Below, piece by piece: positions 9,228 through 20,739 of a stretch of DNA of 34,248 bases. The stretch is taken from contig NZ_QNRY01000037.1 in assembly GCF_003315515.1 (NCBI RefSeq), positions 1 through 34,248 on the forward strand. Reading direction: 5' to 3'. Numbering within the stretch: the stretch's first letter is position 1; every line of letters starts with the position of its first letter. This DNA is from Brenneria salicis ATCC 15712 = DSM 30166. GTDB lineage: Bacteria; Pseudomonadota; Gammaproteobacteria; Enterobacterales; Enterobacteriaceae. The position numbers and the translations under genes are program-made. Under the pieces are notes generated by a model. The model made no database searches. It was not told the DNA's origin and was given only the letters and a program-made list of their open reading frames with translations.

Positions 9228-10874
9228 GTGTTAACGCTGCTGCATTTACTGTCCGCAATTGCATTACTGGTCTGGGGGACGCACATTGTCCGTACCGGCA
9301 TCATGAGGGTGTATGGCGCCAGCTTACGGCGGGTACTGAGCGAAAGCGTCGAGAAGAAACCTCTGGCTTTTATGGCGGGAATTGGCGTTACGGCGCTGGT
9401 GCAAAGCAGTAACGCCACCGCGTTGTTGACCACGTCTTTTGTGTCGCAGGGTTTAGTGGCGTTAGCGCCCGCGCTGGTTATTATTCTCGGCGCGGATGTC
9501 GGTACGGCGCTGATGGTCAGGATATTGACGTTCGACTTTTCCTGGCTTTCTCCGTTGCTAATCTTTCTGGGCGTGATTTTTTTCCTCAGCCGCAAGCAGA
9601 CGCGGGTAGGACAACTTGGACGCGTCGCTATCGGCCTTGGGCTGATTCTGCTGGCGCTGGAAATGATCGTGGCGGCCGCGACGCCTATCACCCAGACCGC
9701 TGGCGTTAAAGTGCTCTTCTCCTCGCTGACCGGCGACATTATGCTGGATGCGCTTATCGGCGCATTATTCGCTATGGTGAGTTATTCCAGTCTGGCGGCG
9801 GTGCTGCTGACCGCAACGCTGACCGCCAGCGGCGTGATTTCTCTGGAAGTGGCGATGTGTCTGGTGATCGGCGCCAATCTGGGCAGCGGCGTGCTGATCA
9901 TGATTAGCTCCACCGTGCAGAACGCGGCGGGGCGTCGAGTGGCGCTGGGCAGTGTGTTGTTCAAATTGATTGGTTGTCTGGTCGTATTGCCTTTCGTTGA
10001 GCCGCTTTCCCGGTGGTTGGCGAAATTGCCGCTTAGCCCGGAGGAACTGGTGATTTATTTCCACCTGTTCTACAACCTGATCCGCTGCCTGATATTGATT
10101 CCATGCGCGGAGGCGGTCGCTCGTTTGTCCTGCGTGATGATCGCCGACTCGCCGGAGGTGGATATCCAGATGAAGCCCCGGCATCTGGATACCAGCGCGC
10201 TGGATACGCCCGCTCTGGCGCTGACCAATGCCGCGCGTGAAACATTACGGATCGGTGATGTGCTTGAGCAGATGTTACGGCTGTATCGGGACGTGCTGCG
10301 GGGCGATCATATGCAACGGCGGGAGATCCGTCGGCTTGATGATGATGTGGACGTGCTCTATACCGCAATCAAACTCTATCTGGCGCAGATCCAAAAAGAT
10401 GGTCTTGATGAACGGGATTCCCCGCGTTGGGCCGAAGTGATAGAAGTCGCGCTGAACCTCGAACAGGCGGGAGATATTATTGAGCGCATGGCGGATGATG
10501 TCGCCGATAATTCATCCAAGGTGCGCCGCGCTTTCTCGGCTCAGGGATTGGAGGAACTGAATCATCTGCACGAACAGTTGCTGGCAAACCTGCGACTTGG
10601 GCTATCGGTCTTTCTTTCCGCAGATATTACCAGCGCCAAGCGGCTGCGCCGCGCCAAACACCGCTTCCGTATTCTGAATCGTCGTTACGCGCATGCGCAT
10701 GTCGATCGTTTACATCAGCAGAACGTGCAGAGTCTGGAAACCAGTTCGCTCCATTTGGGGTTGCTGGGGGATATGAATCGGTTGAATTCGCTGTTTTGCT
10801 CGGTGGCTTATAACGTGCTGATCGTCTCGCAGGATGAGGACGACGAGCGGGACGAATCGCCGTTGACGTTGTAA
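9228..10874 (+). CDS. yjbB: Na/Pi cotransporter family protein YjbB (phosphate efflux type)
   Basis: The 548-residue product matches E. coli YjbB closely along its length (start MLTLLHLLSAIALLVWGTHI). The N-terminal half has two Na/Pi-cotransporter repeats with QSSNA and SYSSLAAV motifs in about 8-9 membrane segments; the C-terminal third is a soluble PhoU-like helical domain (about 345-530). The E. coli protein is reported to export phosphate when polyphosphate or phosphate is in excess. GTG at 9228 is chosen because AGAGG lies ten bases upstream and the protein then begins where family members do; a start at 9186 would add 14 unrelated residues. It converges with lysC. Confidence 0.92.
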   Translation: MLTLLHLLSAIALLVWGTHIVRTGIMRVYGASLRRVLSESVEKKPLAFMAGIGVTALVQSSNATALLTTSFVSQGLVALAPALVIILGADVGTALMVRILTFDFSWLSPLLIFLGVIFFLSRKQTRVGQLGRVAIGLGLILLALEMIVAAATPITQTAGVKVLFSSLTGDIMLDALIGALFAMVSYSSLAAVLLTATLTASGVISLEVAMCLVIGANLGSGVLIMISSTVQNAAGRRVALGSVLFKLIGCLVVLPFVEPLSRWLAKLPLSPEELVIYFHLFYNLIRCLILIPCAEAVARLSCVMIADSPEVDIQMKPRHLDTSALDTPALALTNAARETLRIGDVLEQMLRLYRDVLRGDHMQRREIRRLDDDVDVLYTAIKLYLAQIQKDGLDERDSPRWAEVIEVALNLEQAGDIIERMADDVADNSSKVRRAFSAQGLEELNHLHEQLLANLRLGLSVFLSADITSAKRLRRAKHRFRILNRRYAHAHVDRLHQQNVQSLETSSLHLGLLGDMNRLNSLFCSVAYNVLIVSQDEDDERDESPLTL

Positions 10875-10907
10875 TCCATGTGGGGAAGATTTCACCCCAC
10901 ATGGATT
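10873..10907. terminator. Hairpin between convergent yjbB and lysC
   Basis: Perfect 13-bp arms (10873-10885 and 10895-10907) with a 9-base loop; the left arm overlaps the yjbB stop codon. No strong U-tract on either side, so it may act as a weak or factor-aided bidirectional terminator. Confidence 0.6.
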
Positions 10908-10932
10908 GAGGAGAATTGAGCGTGTGGTTTGG

Positions 10933-12309
10933 CTACTTGAACAGACTGCGATGCAATGTCTGCACGACGCGCTCGGCATCATTGCCCGGAACAAGGAAGC
11001 ACAGGTTGTTGCTGCTGGCGCCGTAGCAAATCAGGCGGATATTGAACGGTTCCAGCACGCCAAAGACTTCTTTGCCGACACCGCAAGCCTGAGACAGTTT
11101 GTTGCCGATCAGGGCCACCAGCGACAGATTTTCTTCCACTTCCACCCGGCATAATGAGGAAAGTTCGGTCAGCAGAGCGCTGGACAGCAGGCTATCGCCG
11201 ATCGACGTCGAGCCAGTGGTATCCAACGTCAAGGCCACGTTGACTTCTGAGGTGGTAATCAAATCCACAGAGATATTATGACGGGCGAGGATACTGAAGA
11301 CTTCGGCCAGGAAACCGCGTGCGTGCAACATATTCAGGCTGTGCAGGGTAAGCAGCGTTTGTTTGCGACGCAGCGCCAACGCGCGGAATAACGGCGGGTT
11401 TTCCGTCTTATTGCATACCAGCGTACCGCCTGCGGCCGGATCTTTACTGGAGCCGACAAACACCGGAATATCGCTGCGCACGGCTGGCAGAAGCGTCGCC
11501 GGGTGCAGCACTTTCGCGCCGAATGTCGCCATTTCCGCGGCTTCTTCAAACATAATCTCGTCGATACGTTTTGCCGCCGGCACCACGCGCGGATCGGTGG
11601 TATAGATGCCCGGAACATCCGTCCAGATATCAATGCGGCGGGCGTTTAACGCTTCGCCCAGCAGCGCCGCGGTATAATCGCTGCCGCCGCGACCCAATGT
11701 CGTGGTTTTACCGCTGGCCTCGCTGCCGATAAAGCCCTGCGTAATGATTAACCCTTGCTCAAGACGCGGTTGCAACTGGCTGCGCGTTAATTCGCCCAGC
11801 ACCTGACAATCGGGTTCGGCGCGGCCGAAGTGGTCATTAGTGCGCATGATTTTACGCACATCGAACCACTCCGCCGACACGTCGCGCTGGCGCAGAATTT
11901 CAACGAACAGCAGAGTGGACATCAGTTCGCCATGACTCACCAGTTCATCGGTGAGCGCGTTGGAGGTCGCCAGCGCCGCCGCTTCCGACAATGTGGAAAT
12001 ATTTTCCAGCATCCGATCGATTTCATCGCGGATGACGTCTGGGTTTTCCAGCCGATCGATAATCGCGTATTGGATCTGACGGATTCGGGTCAGATTCTGA
12101 GTGCGTTCTTCCAGATTCTGGCCTGCGGCCAGCGCAACCAGCAGGTTGGTAATGCCCGCGGAGGCAGACAGAACAACAACCCGTACCGCGGGGTTGGCAA
12201 GAACAACATCGGCGCTGTGATTCATGGCGTCAAAATCAGCCACGCTGGTGCCGCCAAATTTGGCAATAACCAAAGGCGTTGCGGGTGCGGAAACTTCAAT
12301 AACAGACAT
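10933..12309 (-). CDS. lysC: Lysine-sensitive aspartate kinase III
   Basis: Phosphorylates aspartate to 4-phospho-aspartate, the first step toward lysine, threonine, methionine and diaminopimelate. The 458-residue product has the amino-acid kinase motif KFGGTSVADFDAMN at the start, the catalytic GRGGSDYTAALL region near residue 200, DIWTDVPGIYTTDPR, and two C-terminal ACT domains (LLTLHSLNML; VEVEENLSLVALIGN) that bind lysine for feedback inhibition. It is a monofunctional kinase with no homoserine dehydrogenase domain. The start MSVIEV is chosen by family alignment over an upstream in-frame GTG/ATG extension of 17 residues; GAGG lies ahead. The leader contains a lysine riboswitch, so expression falls when lysine is plentiful. 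Confidence 0.97.
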   Translation of the reverse strand: MSVIEVSAPATPLVIAKFGGTSVADFDAMNHSADVVLANPAVRVVVLSASAGITNLLVALAAGQNLEERTQNLTRIRQIQYAIIDRLENPDVIRDEIDRMLENISTLSEAAALATSNALTDELVSHGELMSTLLFVEILRQRDVSAEWFDVRKIMRTNDHFGRAEPDCQVLGELTRSQLQPRLEQGLIITQGFIGSEASGKTTTLGRGGSDYTAALLGEALNARRIDIWTDVPGIYTTDPRVVPAAKRIDEIMFEEAAEMATFGAKVLHPATLLPAVRSDIPVFVGSSKDPAAGGTLVCNKTENPPLFRALALRRKQTLLTLHSLNMLHARGFLAEVFSILARHNISVDLITTSEVNVALTLDTTGSTSIGDSLLSSALLTELSSLCRVEVEENLSLVALIGNKLSQACGVGKEVFGVLEPFNIRLICYGASSNNLCFLVPGNDAERVVQTLHRSLFK

Positions 12310-12431
12310 GTCAAAAAACCTCGTGTCATGGGCGCGGTTGTTTTCAACCACACAGTCCATTAATCAGCCTTGGCACAAGGGAAGAGCGGTAAGCAGGGAG
12401 CAGACGTAGAAATAAAAAAACTACGATACAC

Positions 12432-12619
12432 CCAGAAGCGCTCCACCTTGCTGAACGTCCTTAATCAGGACGAACCGGGTGACAACCCAGGGGATTCAGC
12501 CCCTGCGATCGATGGTGTGAATACCGCATTACACATCACCTCGGCGTCGCTCCCCCTGGGGTATCATCATTGGATTACGGCTCCTCCGATACCTTGCCTG
12601 GGCAACGCTCCTCTTCTGG
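12432..12619 (-). ncRNA. Lysine riboswitch (L box) in the lysC leader
   Basis: Read on the minus strand, the leader has the conserved features of the lysine aptamer: P1 formed by CCAGAAG (12613-12619) with CTTCTGG (12432-12438), the GAGGAGCGTTGCCCAGG start, GGAGGAGCC, the GCCGAGGTGAT turn, and AGGGGCTGAATCCCCTGGGT. It parallels the E. coli lysC leader in order and spacing. About 120 bases separate it from the lysC start. No strong intrinsic terminator follows; a T-rich run at 12414-12420 has only a 5-bp CGTAG/CTACG stem, so control may be mainly translational or through mRNA decay as in E. coli. Confidence 0.95.
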
Positions 12620-12650
12620 CTTGCACATGGAATGCGCAAGTATGCTGTTA

Positions 12651-12679
12651 GAAATAACGGGTAATCATACCGCTGTCAA
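12651..12679 (-). promoter_or_regulatory. Candidate lysC promoter
   Basis: On the minus strand a perfect -35 (TTGACA, 12674-12679) is followed after 17 bp by a weak -10 (TATTTC, 12651-12656). Transcription would start about 25 bases before the riboswitch P1 stem, which fits a leader transcript. Confidence 0.45.
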
Positions 12680-12765
12680 TAAACAAAAGGATGTGATGAC
12701 CATTTAGCAAGAAAAGGGATCTCAATCGCCATTTTACGGGATACAATCGGTTTAGTAACTTTTGA

Positions 12766-14442
<1,677 letters not shown>

Positions 14443-14481
14443 GTTAGAAAATCGCTAATTTTCAATATCATGGAGGGGAAA

Positions 14482-14826
14482 ATGCAGATTCGCATGTTAC
14501 CGGGTATTTTCGCAGTCATCCTGCTGGCTGGCTGTAGTGCAACCCATCAACTCAGCACCGCAGCACAGGCTGTTACATTTACGGATACCAAACCGGGTAA
14601 TGAGTGCCAGTTATTGGGACAGGTCAGCGGTAGTCAGTCCAACTGGTTCTCCGGCAACGAGAGCGATGGCAGTTCAATGCGCGGCGCGGCGAATGATCTG
14701 CGTAACAAGGCCGCGGCGATGGGAGGAAATACCTTGTATAGCGTAACCAGCCCTAGCCAAACTTTCTGGTCGAGCTTCGCGCCGCTGGATAGCAAGATGG
14801 TTGGCGACGTGTACAAATGTCCCTAA
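14482..14826 (+). CDS. yjeI: DUF4156 outer-membrane lipoprotein
   Basis: A 114-residue lipoprotein: basic start MQIRMLPG, a hydrophobic segment, then the lipobox LLAGC giving mature Cys19. The remainder (TKPGNECQLLGQV, RGAANDLRNKAAAMGGNTL) matches DUF4156 and E. coli YjeI in length and order. Ser20 after the cysteine favours the outer membrane under the Lol rule. Function is unknown. The ATG at 14482 is chosen for its strong GGAGGGG site; an in-frame ATG 12 bases earlier would overlap that site. Confidence 0.88.
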   Translation: MQIRMLPGIFAVILLAGCSATHQLSTAAQAVTFTDTKPGNECQLLGQVSGSQSNWFSGNESDGSSMRGAANDLRNKAAAMGGNTLYSVTSPSQTFWSSFAPLDSKMVGDVYKCP

Positions 14827-14876
14827 GTTAAGCGCGAGGCATTTTCCCTGACGGGATTTGGTGCTTAATGAATAAA

Positions 14877-14912
14877 CCGGCGAAAGTACCTCTAGTATTC
14901 GCCGGCTTTTTT
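14877..14912. terminator. Bidirectional terminator between yjeI and epmB
   Basis: CCGGCGAA (14877-14884) pairs with TTCGCCGG (14898-14905), followed on the plus strand by CTTTTTT. It separates convergent genes. Confidence 0.8.
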
Positions 14913-15954
14913 ATTCGCCTTCGTCCTGACTTTGCCTGAGTCTCAGATCCAATGGCGTTTTACTGGCTTCGCCGCCAATTTCGCGCGCCAGGCGCGGAAC
15001 CAGATATCCAGACACTTTTTTCATCAACGCTTTGACCAGTGAACGCGCTTCGTCGTCACTAACCATAAAATGCGCCGCTCCCTGTACTTTATCCAGTACG
15101 TGGAGATAATAAGGCAGTATGCCGATGTCAAACAGCGCATTGCTCAGGTTTGCCAATGTATCCGCATTATCGTTCACGCCACGCAGCAGGACGCTTTGAT
15201 TCAGCAGCGTGACGCCTGCGCGACGTAAACGCGCCATACTTTGTGTTAAATCAGGATCAATCTCCTGCGGATGGTTAATATGCGTGACCAGTAAAACCTG
15301 AAGTGATGTCTGTGATAAGCGCTGGCACAACGTATCGGTAATGCGTGCCGGGATCACCACGGGCAGGCGTGTGTGGATACGCAGCCGCTTCAGATGCGGT
15401 ATCTTTTCCAGCGCGGTAATCAGCCAGGCAAGCTCCTGATCTTTCGCCATCAGCGGATCGCCGCCGGAAAAAATGATTTCATCCAGTTCGGGGTGCGCCT
15501 GGATATAGTCCAATGCCTGACGCCAATTGGTCTTGTTGCCCTGATTGTCCTGATAGGGAAAATGGCGGCGGAAGCAGTAGCGGCAATTGACCGCACAACC
15601 GCCTTTTACCAGTAGCAGCGCGCGATTGTGGTATTTATGCAGCAACCCCGGAACGACGCTGTGCTGCTCATCCAGCGGATCATGGCTGAAACCCGGCGTG
15701 GCGATAAATTCCGCGCGTGAAGTGAGCACCTGTTGTAAAAGCGGATCGCTCGCATTGCCTTTTTGCATGCGTGCGGCAAAAGCGCGGGGAACCCGCAACG
15801 GGAAAAGTCTGCGCGCGTCGTGGCCTTGCCGTAATCTGGCGTTGTCGCCCAACGCGAGAAGTTGCAGTAATTCTTCTGGATCGGTAATTACGTCCGCAAG
15901 TTGCTGCAACCAATCTTCTCTGGAGGGTATATTTAGGGTTACAATGTGTGCCAT
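14911..15954 (-). CDS. epmB: EF-P lysine 2,3-aminomutase
   Basis: A radical-SAM, PLP-dependent enzyme that converts (S)-alpha-lysine to (R)-beta-lysine, the substrate EpmA attaches to EF-P. The 347-residue product has the iron-sulfur triad C120-C124-C127 (GGCAVNCRYCFRR), the SGGDPLM SAM-binding motif and the C-terminal PLP-lysine region (LDKVQGAAHF). It is divergent from efp, with only 39 bp between start codons. The start MAHIVTLN is set by alignment with the 342-residue E. coli protein; an in-frame extension of 8 residues upstream is not conserved. No clear Shine-Dalgarno is visible. Confidence 0.95.
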   Translation of the reverse strand: MAHIVTLNIPSREDWLQQLADVITDPEELLQLLALGDNARLRQGHDARRLFPLRVPRAFAARMQKGNASDPLLQQVLTSRAEFIATPGFSHDPLDEQHSVVPGLLHKYHNRALLLVKGGCAVNCRYCFRRHFPYQDNQGNKTNWRQALDYIQAHPELDEIIFSGGDPLMAKDQELAWLITALEKIPHLKRLRIHTRLPVVIPARITDTLCQRLSQTSLQVLLVTHINHPQEIDPDLTQSMARLRRAGVTLLNQSVLLRGVNDNADTLANLSNALFDIGILPYYLHVLDKVQGAAHFMVSDDEARSLVKALMKKVSGYLVPRLAREIGGEASKTPLDLRLRQSQDEGE

Positions 15955-15993
15955 TTTTTGGCTTAGTACCAGTATCAAATGTAGAGGGCCTTT

Positions 15994-16560
15994 ATGGCGA
16001 CTTATTCTAGCAACGATTTCCGTTCCGGTCTTAAAATCATGTTCGAAGGCGAGCCTTATGCCGTCGAATCAAGTGAGTTCGTCAAACCGGGTAAAGGCCA
16101 GGCTTTCGCACGCGTGAAAATGCGTCGTCTGCTGACTGGCAAACTGATCGAAAAAACATTCAAATCCACGGATTCTGCTGAAGGTGCGGATGTTATCGAT
16201 ATGAACCTGACTTACCTGTACAACGATGGTGAGTTCTGGCATTTCATGAACAATGAAACGTTCGAGCAATTGGCTGCGGATGAGAAAGCGGTTGGCGACA
16301 ATGCCAAATGGCTGCTCGATCAGGCGGAATGTATCGTGACATTGTGGAACGGTCAGCCGATTTCCGTAACGCCGCCGAACTTTGTTGAACTGGAAATCGT
16401 CGATACTGATCCAGGTCTGAAAGGCGATACCGCAGGTACTGGCGGTAAACCCGCGACGCTGAGCACCGGCGCGGTGGTAAAAGTGCCATTGTTTGTGCAG
16501 ATCGGTGAAGTGATCAAAGTGGATACCCGCTCAGGCGAGTATGTCTCTCGCGTTAAATAA
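15994..16560 (+). CDS. efp: Translation elongation factor P
   Basis: EF-P enters the ribosomal E site and relieves stalling at consecutive prolines. The 188-residue product equals the E. coli length and has the KOW-like N-terminal domain followed by two OB domains. The modified loop has Lys34 in KPGKGQAF, the residue beta-lysylated by EpmA using EpmB product. Both modification genes occur in this window. It starts 39 bp from epmB on the opposite strand, so the two share a short divergent promoter region. Confidence 0.98.
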   Translation: MATYSSNDFRSGLKIMFEGEPYAVESSEFVKPGKGQAFARVKMRRLLTGKLIEKTFKSTDSAEGADVIDMNLTYLYNDGEFWHFMNNETFEQLAADEKAVGDNAKWLLDQAECIVTLWNGQPISVTPPNFVELEIVDTDPGLKGDTAGTGGKPATLSTGAVVKVPLFVQIGEVIKVDTRSGEYVSRVK

Positions 16561-16574
16561 TTGACGCTTGATGA

Positions 16575-16606
16575 AAAGCCGCCATTTTTCTGGCGGCTTT
16601 TTTTTA
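16575..16606 (+). terminator. Rho-independent terminator of efp
   Basis: AAAGCCGCCA (16575-16584) pairs with TGGCGGCTTT (16591-16600) around a 6-base loop and is followed by a run of T. Confidence 0.92.
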
Positions 16607-16726
16607 TCTCTATATTCTTGTGTCCTACTCTGAAAAATTCCACGAAACAGGCAGGATTGACTACGCTTAGAAGGTAGTCTTTTTGCTGCCTTTAAGAAAC
16701 CTATTATCATGAAGAAGGAATGACCT

Positions 16727-16858
16727 ATGTTGAAGAAAAGTCTTGTCGCTATTTTTTCGCTGTTAATTCTCTCTGCCGTAGTCGGGTGTAACACTACCCG
16801 TGGTGTTGGACAGGATGTTGAAGCCGGTGGGGAAGCCATACAGCGTAGCGCGCAATAA
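16727..16858 (+). CDS. ecnB: Entericidin-type small lipoprotein
   Basis: A 43-codon gene that is easy to miss. MLKKSLVAIFSLLIL is followed by the lipobox VVGC with mature Cys21, then NTTRGVGQDVEAGGEAIQRS, the entericidin signature. Entericidin A and B in E. coli are a tandem antidote/toxin lipoprotein pair between efp and the frd region; here only one copy is found, closer to EcnB in its NTTRGVG segment. A GAAGGA site precedes the ATG. Whether it is bacteriolytic or just a small envelope lipoprotein cannot be told. Confidence 0.88.
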   Translation: MLKKSLVAIFSLLILSAVVGCNTTRGVGQDVEAGGEAIQRSAQ

Positions 16859-16991
16859 AGAGATAAGTGGTATAGGTTTTAACGCGGAGAAGGCGCCATA
16901 ATGGTGTTTTCTTCAGCCAACGACATAATGCGGCGGTGGATTAGTTGGAGAAAAACGATATCACCGCTCATTATCACTATATGCAGGTTGA

Positions 16992-17348
16992 CGCTCAGTA
17001 ATCCTCTTCCTGTACTCGAATTATTTAAGGTATATGACTTGTGCCTGGTACGGGCAGTTGCATTATTTTAGCGAACGAACCTGGTTAATTGCCGCGTTGA
17101 TCAGTTAGGGAATGGCCCTATTTGAATATTTATTGCAGGTTCCGGCAAACCGTATTGGATATCAGGTCGCGTCCGCCGGGCAGTTAAATATATTGCAGGA
17201 AGTGGTTAGCCTTTCGGTATTTATTCTGTTCTCCATTCTTATTTTAAAAGAGCCTTCCCGTACTGATTATATCTGGGCCGGTTTGTGTTTATTGAGCGCG
17301 GTATTCTTTATGTTTCGGGATAAAATTACGGGTAACGGTTTATCCTGA
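16992..17348 (+). pseudogene. DUF486 (DMT-like) small membrane protein, broken by an internal amber codon
   Basis: One frame reads MTCAWYGQLHYFSERTWLIA, then ALIS, a TAG at 17106-17108, and then GMALFEYLLQVPANRIGYQ, continuing to a TGA at 17346-17348. Intact DUF486 proteins (about 110-115 residues, four membrane helices) read AWYGHL...SWGMAFFEYLLQVPANRIGY, so the TAG replaces the tryptophan of the SWG motif in the same frame. The N-terminus is also degraded: no good start codon or ribosome site lies before the ATG at 17034. Unless the amber is suppressed this is a pseudogene. A 78-residue ORF from 17112 could remain translatable but lacks the first half. Confidence 0.75.
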
Positions 17349-17389
17349 TTAATTCTCATTCCCTTTTATCTTGCAAGAAAGAAAATAAA

Positions 17390-17412
17390 ACGGCCTGCAC
17401 AGAGCAGGCCGT
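17390..17412 (-). terminator. Terminator of the frdABCD operon
   Basis: ACGGCCTGC (17390-17398) pairs with GCAGGCCGT (17404-17412), 5-base loop. Read on the minus strand the stem is followed by TTTATTTTC, just after frdD. Confidence 0.88.
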
Positions 17413-17432
17413 TAATTGCAAAACAAAACCGC

Positions 17433-18199
<767 letters not shown>

Positions 18200-18212
18200 T
18201 ATTGCTCCTCCC

Positions 18213-18947
18213 TTATTGTGGTTTCAGCATGGCAATCATGAAGTCTTTGGCACTCTCAACCTTGCCTTGCTGGATTGCAGCGGCAGGGTCCACATGCTTC
18301 GGACAAACCTCTGAGCAGTACCCCACAAAGGTACAACTCCAGACCCCGTTGCTGCCGTTCAACTGCGGCATACGCACTTTTTTACCGTGATCGCGGTTAT
18401 CCAGATTGTAACGGTGCGCCAGGGTGATCGCCGCCGGGCCAATGAATTCAGGATTCAGACCAAACTGCGGGCACGCTGCATAGCAGAGGCCGCAGTTAAT
18501 ACAGCCAGAAAACTGGTGATATTTGGCCATCTGCGCCGGGGTTTGTTTGTTCGGGCCATCAGCCGGTTTACGATCGTTGCCGATGATATAAGGCTTGATG
18601 GCTTCCAGACTTTCAATAAAGTGCGTCATGTCGACCACCAGGTCGCGCTCGATGGGGAAGTTACCCAGCGCCTCAACCTTCAGCCCGTCCTGATAATCAC
18701 GCAGGAAGGTCTTACAGGCCAGCTTGGGTACGTTGTTCACCATCATGCCGCAGGAACCACAGATCGCCATACGGCAGGACCAGCGGTAGGAGAGATCCGC
18801 AGCCAGGTTATCCTTGATATAGCCCAGTGCGTCCAGCAGGGAAGTCTCTTTGTTGAACGGAACTTCAAACGTCTCAAAATGCGGCGCGTCGTCCTGTTCC
18901 GGGTTGTAGCGCATGACTTCCATTTTCAGGGTTTGCATCTCAGCCAT
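18213..18947 (-). CDS. frdB: Fumarate reductase iron-sulfur subunit
   Basis: The 244-residue product (E. coli 244) carries electrons from menaquinol to FrdA. Three cluster motifs are complete: [2Fe-2S] in [12 protein letters not shown] plus a downstream cysteine (KLAC), [4Fe-4S] in [12 protein letters not shown] and [3Fe-4S] in [16 protein letters not shown]. The start MAEMQTLK overlaps the frdA stop by 8 bp, suggesting translational coupling; a longer in-frame start upstream would add 11 unrelated residues. Confidence 0.97.
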   Translation of the reverse strand: MAEMQTLKMEVMRYNPEQDDAPHFETFEVPFNKETSLLDALGYIKDNLAADLSYRWSCRMAICGSCGMMVNNVPKLACKTFLRDYQDGLKVEALGNFPIERDLVVDMTHFIESLEAIKPYIIGNDRKPADGPNKQTPAQMAKYHQFSGCINCGLCYAACPQFGLNPEFIGPAAITLAHRYNLDNRDHGKKVRMPQLNGSNGVWSCTFVGYCSEVCPKHVDPAAAIQQGKVESAKDFMIAMLKPQ

Positions 18948-20739
18948 TCGCCTGCTCCTTCTTGCTTTTATCCTGAGCATCGTCGCCTTCGGCGCCGTAA
19001 ACGCGTTTGGCCGGCGGCAGTTTGGTGATTTTCACATCGGTGTAATCCAGACGTGGCGCACCTTCAGGGTTATAAAAAGCCAGCGTATGCTTCAGGAAGT
19101 TAACATCATCACGCTCGGTGCAGCCTTCATCCAGACGTTGGTGGGCGCCGCGGGATTCTTTACGGTTGATGGCGGAGTGCGCCATACATTCCGCCACGTC
19201 CAGACTATGACCCAGTTCGATGTTATAAAGCAGGTCAGTGTTGAAGACGCTGGAATGGTCGGTGATTTTCACCCGTTTGAAGCGCTCTTTCAGTTCGGCC
19301 AGTTTATCGACGGTTTTCTGCATCAGTTCCGTTGTACGATAAATACCACAGCCTTCTTCCATGGACAGACCCATTTCGTCACGGATTTTCGACCAGCTTT
19401 CCGTGCCTTCCTGTTTCATCAGAGCGTTCAGGCGCTGTTCGACATCACGGGTTTGCGCATCAAGCGCGCTGCCGTTCGCAGGGGTGGCGGACTGCGCGCG
19501 CTGTACCGCTTGCTCGCCGGCGACGCGTCCAAACACCACTAGTTCAGCCAGTGAGTTGGAACCGAGACGGTTTGCGCCATGCAGACCGACAGACGAACAT
19601 TCACCGACGGCAAACAACCCTTTGATACGAGTTTCGCAGTTTTGATCGGTTTCAATACCACCCATGGTGTAGTGCGCGGTAGGACGGATTGGAATCGGTT
19701 CTTTAACCGGATCAACGCCAACATAGGCTTTCGCCAGTTCGCAGATGAACGGCAGACGTTCTTTGAGTTTCTTCTCACCGAGGTGGCGCAGGTCAAGATA
19801 GACCACGTCGCCCAGCGGGGTGGAAATGGTGCGCCCGGCGCGCCACTCATGCCAGAAGGCCTGAGAAACCTTATCGCGCGGGCCCAGTTCCATATATTTG
19901 TTTTTCGGCTCGCCCAGCGGCGTTTCCGGGCCCATGCCGTAATCTTGCAGATAACGGTAGCCGTCTTTGTTGACCATGATGCCGCCTTCGCCACGGCAGC
20001 CTTCGGTCATCAGAATGCCAGAGCCTGGCAGACCGGTCGGGTGATACTGCACGAACTCCATGTCGCGCAAGGGTACGCCGTGGCGGAATGCCATGCCCAT
20101 ACCGTCGCCGGTGACGATGCCGCCATTGGTATTGTAGCGATACACGCGTCCCGCTCCGCCGGTGGCGAGCACCACCCCATTGGCGCGGATCTGAACTAAC
20201 GAGCCTTCCATCATATTGATGGCGACGACACCGCGTGCATGCCCGTCGTCAACCAGCACATCGAGAACGAAATGTTCATCGAAACGTTGGATCTGTGGAT
20301 ATTTGAGGGAGGTCTGGAACAAGGTATGCAGCATGTGGAAGCCGGTTTTATCGGCGGCAAACCAGGTACGTTCTATTTTCATTCCACCAAACCGGCGAAC
20401 GTTGACAGAACCATCGGGTTTACGGCTCCATGGGCAGCCCCATTGTTCCAGTTGGATCATTTCTTCAGGACAGTGTTTGACGAAGTGCTCGACCACGTCT
20501 TGTTCACACAACCAGTCGCCACCAGAAACAGTGTCGTTGAAATGATAATCGAAGCTATCGTGATCCTGAGTGACCGCTGCTGATCCGCCTTCTGCCGCCA
20601 CGGTATGGCTACGCATAGGGTAGACTTTTGAGATCAGCGCAATTTTCAGTTGGGGATTGGCTTCCGCGGCGGCAATCGCCGCCCGTAAGCCAGCGCCCCC
20701 GGCCCCGATAATGGCCAAATCGGCATTAAAGGTTTGCAC
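18940..20739 (-). CDS. frdA: Fumarate reductase flavoprotein subunit
   Basis: Catalytic subunit that reduces fumarate to succinate in anaerobic respiration, on the cytoplasmic face. The 599-residue product has the N-terminal dinucleotide fold [10 protein letters not shown], His45 in [10 protein letters not shown] as the covalent FAD site, [21 protein letters not shown], the active-site HYTMGGIET region and the C-terminal domain with RESRGAHQR. The start is GTG (20737-20739) with GGAGGAATGCA ahead; the overlapping ATG is out of frame. First gene of frdABCD, and the FrdA/FrdB overlap is kept. Expression is expected under anaerobic FNR control, but no full FNR site was found by eye. Confidence 0.97.
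   Translation of the reverse strand: MQTFNADLAIIGAGGAGLRAAIAAAEANPQLKIALISKVYPMRSHTVAAEGGSAAVTQDHDSFDYHFNDTVSGGDWLCEQDVVEHFVKHCPEEMIQLEQWGCPWSRKPDGSVNVRRFGGMKIERTWFAADKTGFHMLHTLFQTSLKYPQIQRFDEHFVLDVLVDDGHARGVVAINMMEGSLVQIRANGVVLATGGAGRVYRYNTNGGIVTGDGMGMAFRHGVPLRDMEFVQYHPTGLPGSGILMTEGCRGEGGIMVNKDGYRYLQDYGMGPETPLGEPKNKYMELGPRDKVSQAFWHEWRAGRTISTPLGDVVYLDLRHLGEKKLKERLPFICELAKAYVGVDPVKEPIPIRPTAHYTMGGIETDQNCETRIKGLFAVGECSSVGLHGANRLGSNSLAELVVFGRVAGEQAVQRAQSATPANGSALDAQTRDVEQRLNALMKQEGTESWSKIRDEMGLSMEEGCGIYRTTELMQKTVDKLAELKERFKRVKITDHSSVFNTDLLYNIELGHSLDVAECMAHSAINRKESRGAHQRLDEGCTERDDVNFLKHTLAFYNPEGAPRLDYTDVKITKLPPAKRVYGAEGDDAQDKSKKEQANG

Noticed and set aside
17112-17348. A 78-codon membrane protein gene in its own right
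   Set aside because: The homology continues in the same frame upstream of the TAG, so this is the distal part of a broken DUF486 gene and not a separate gene.
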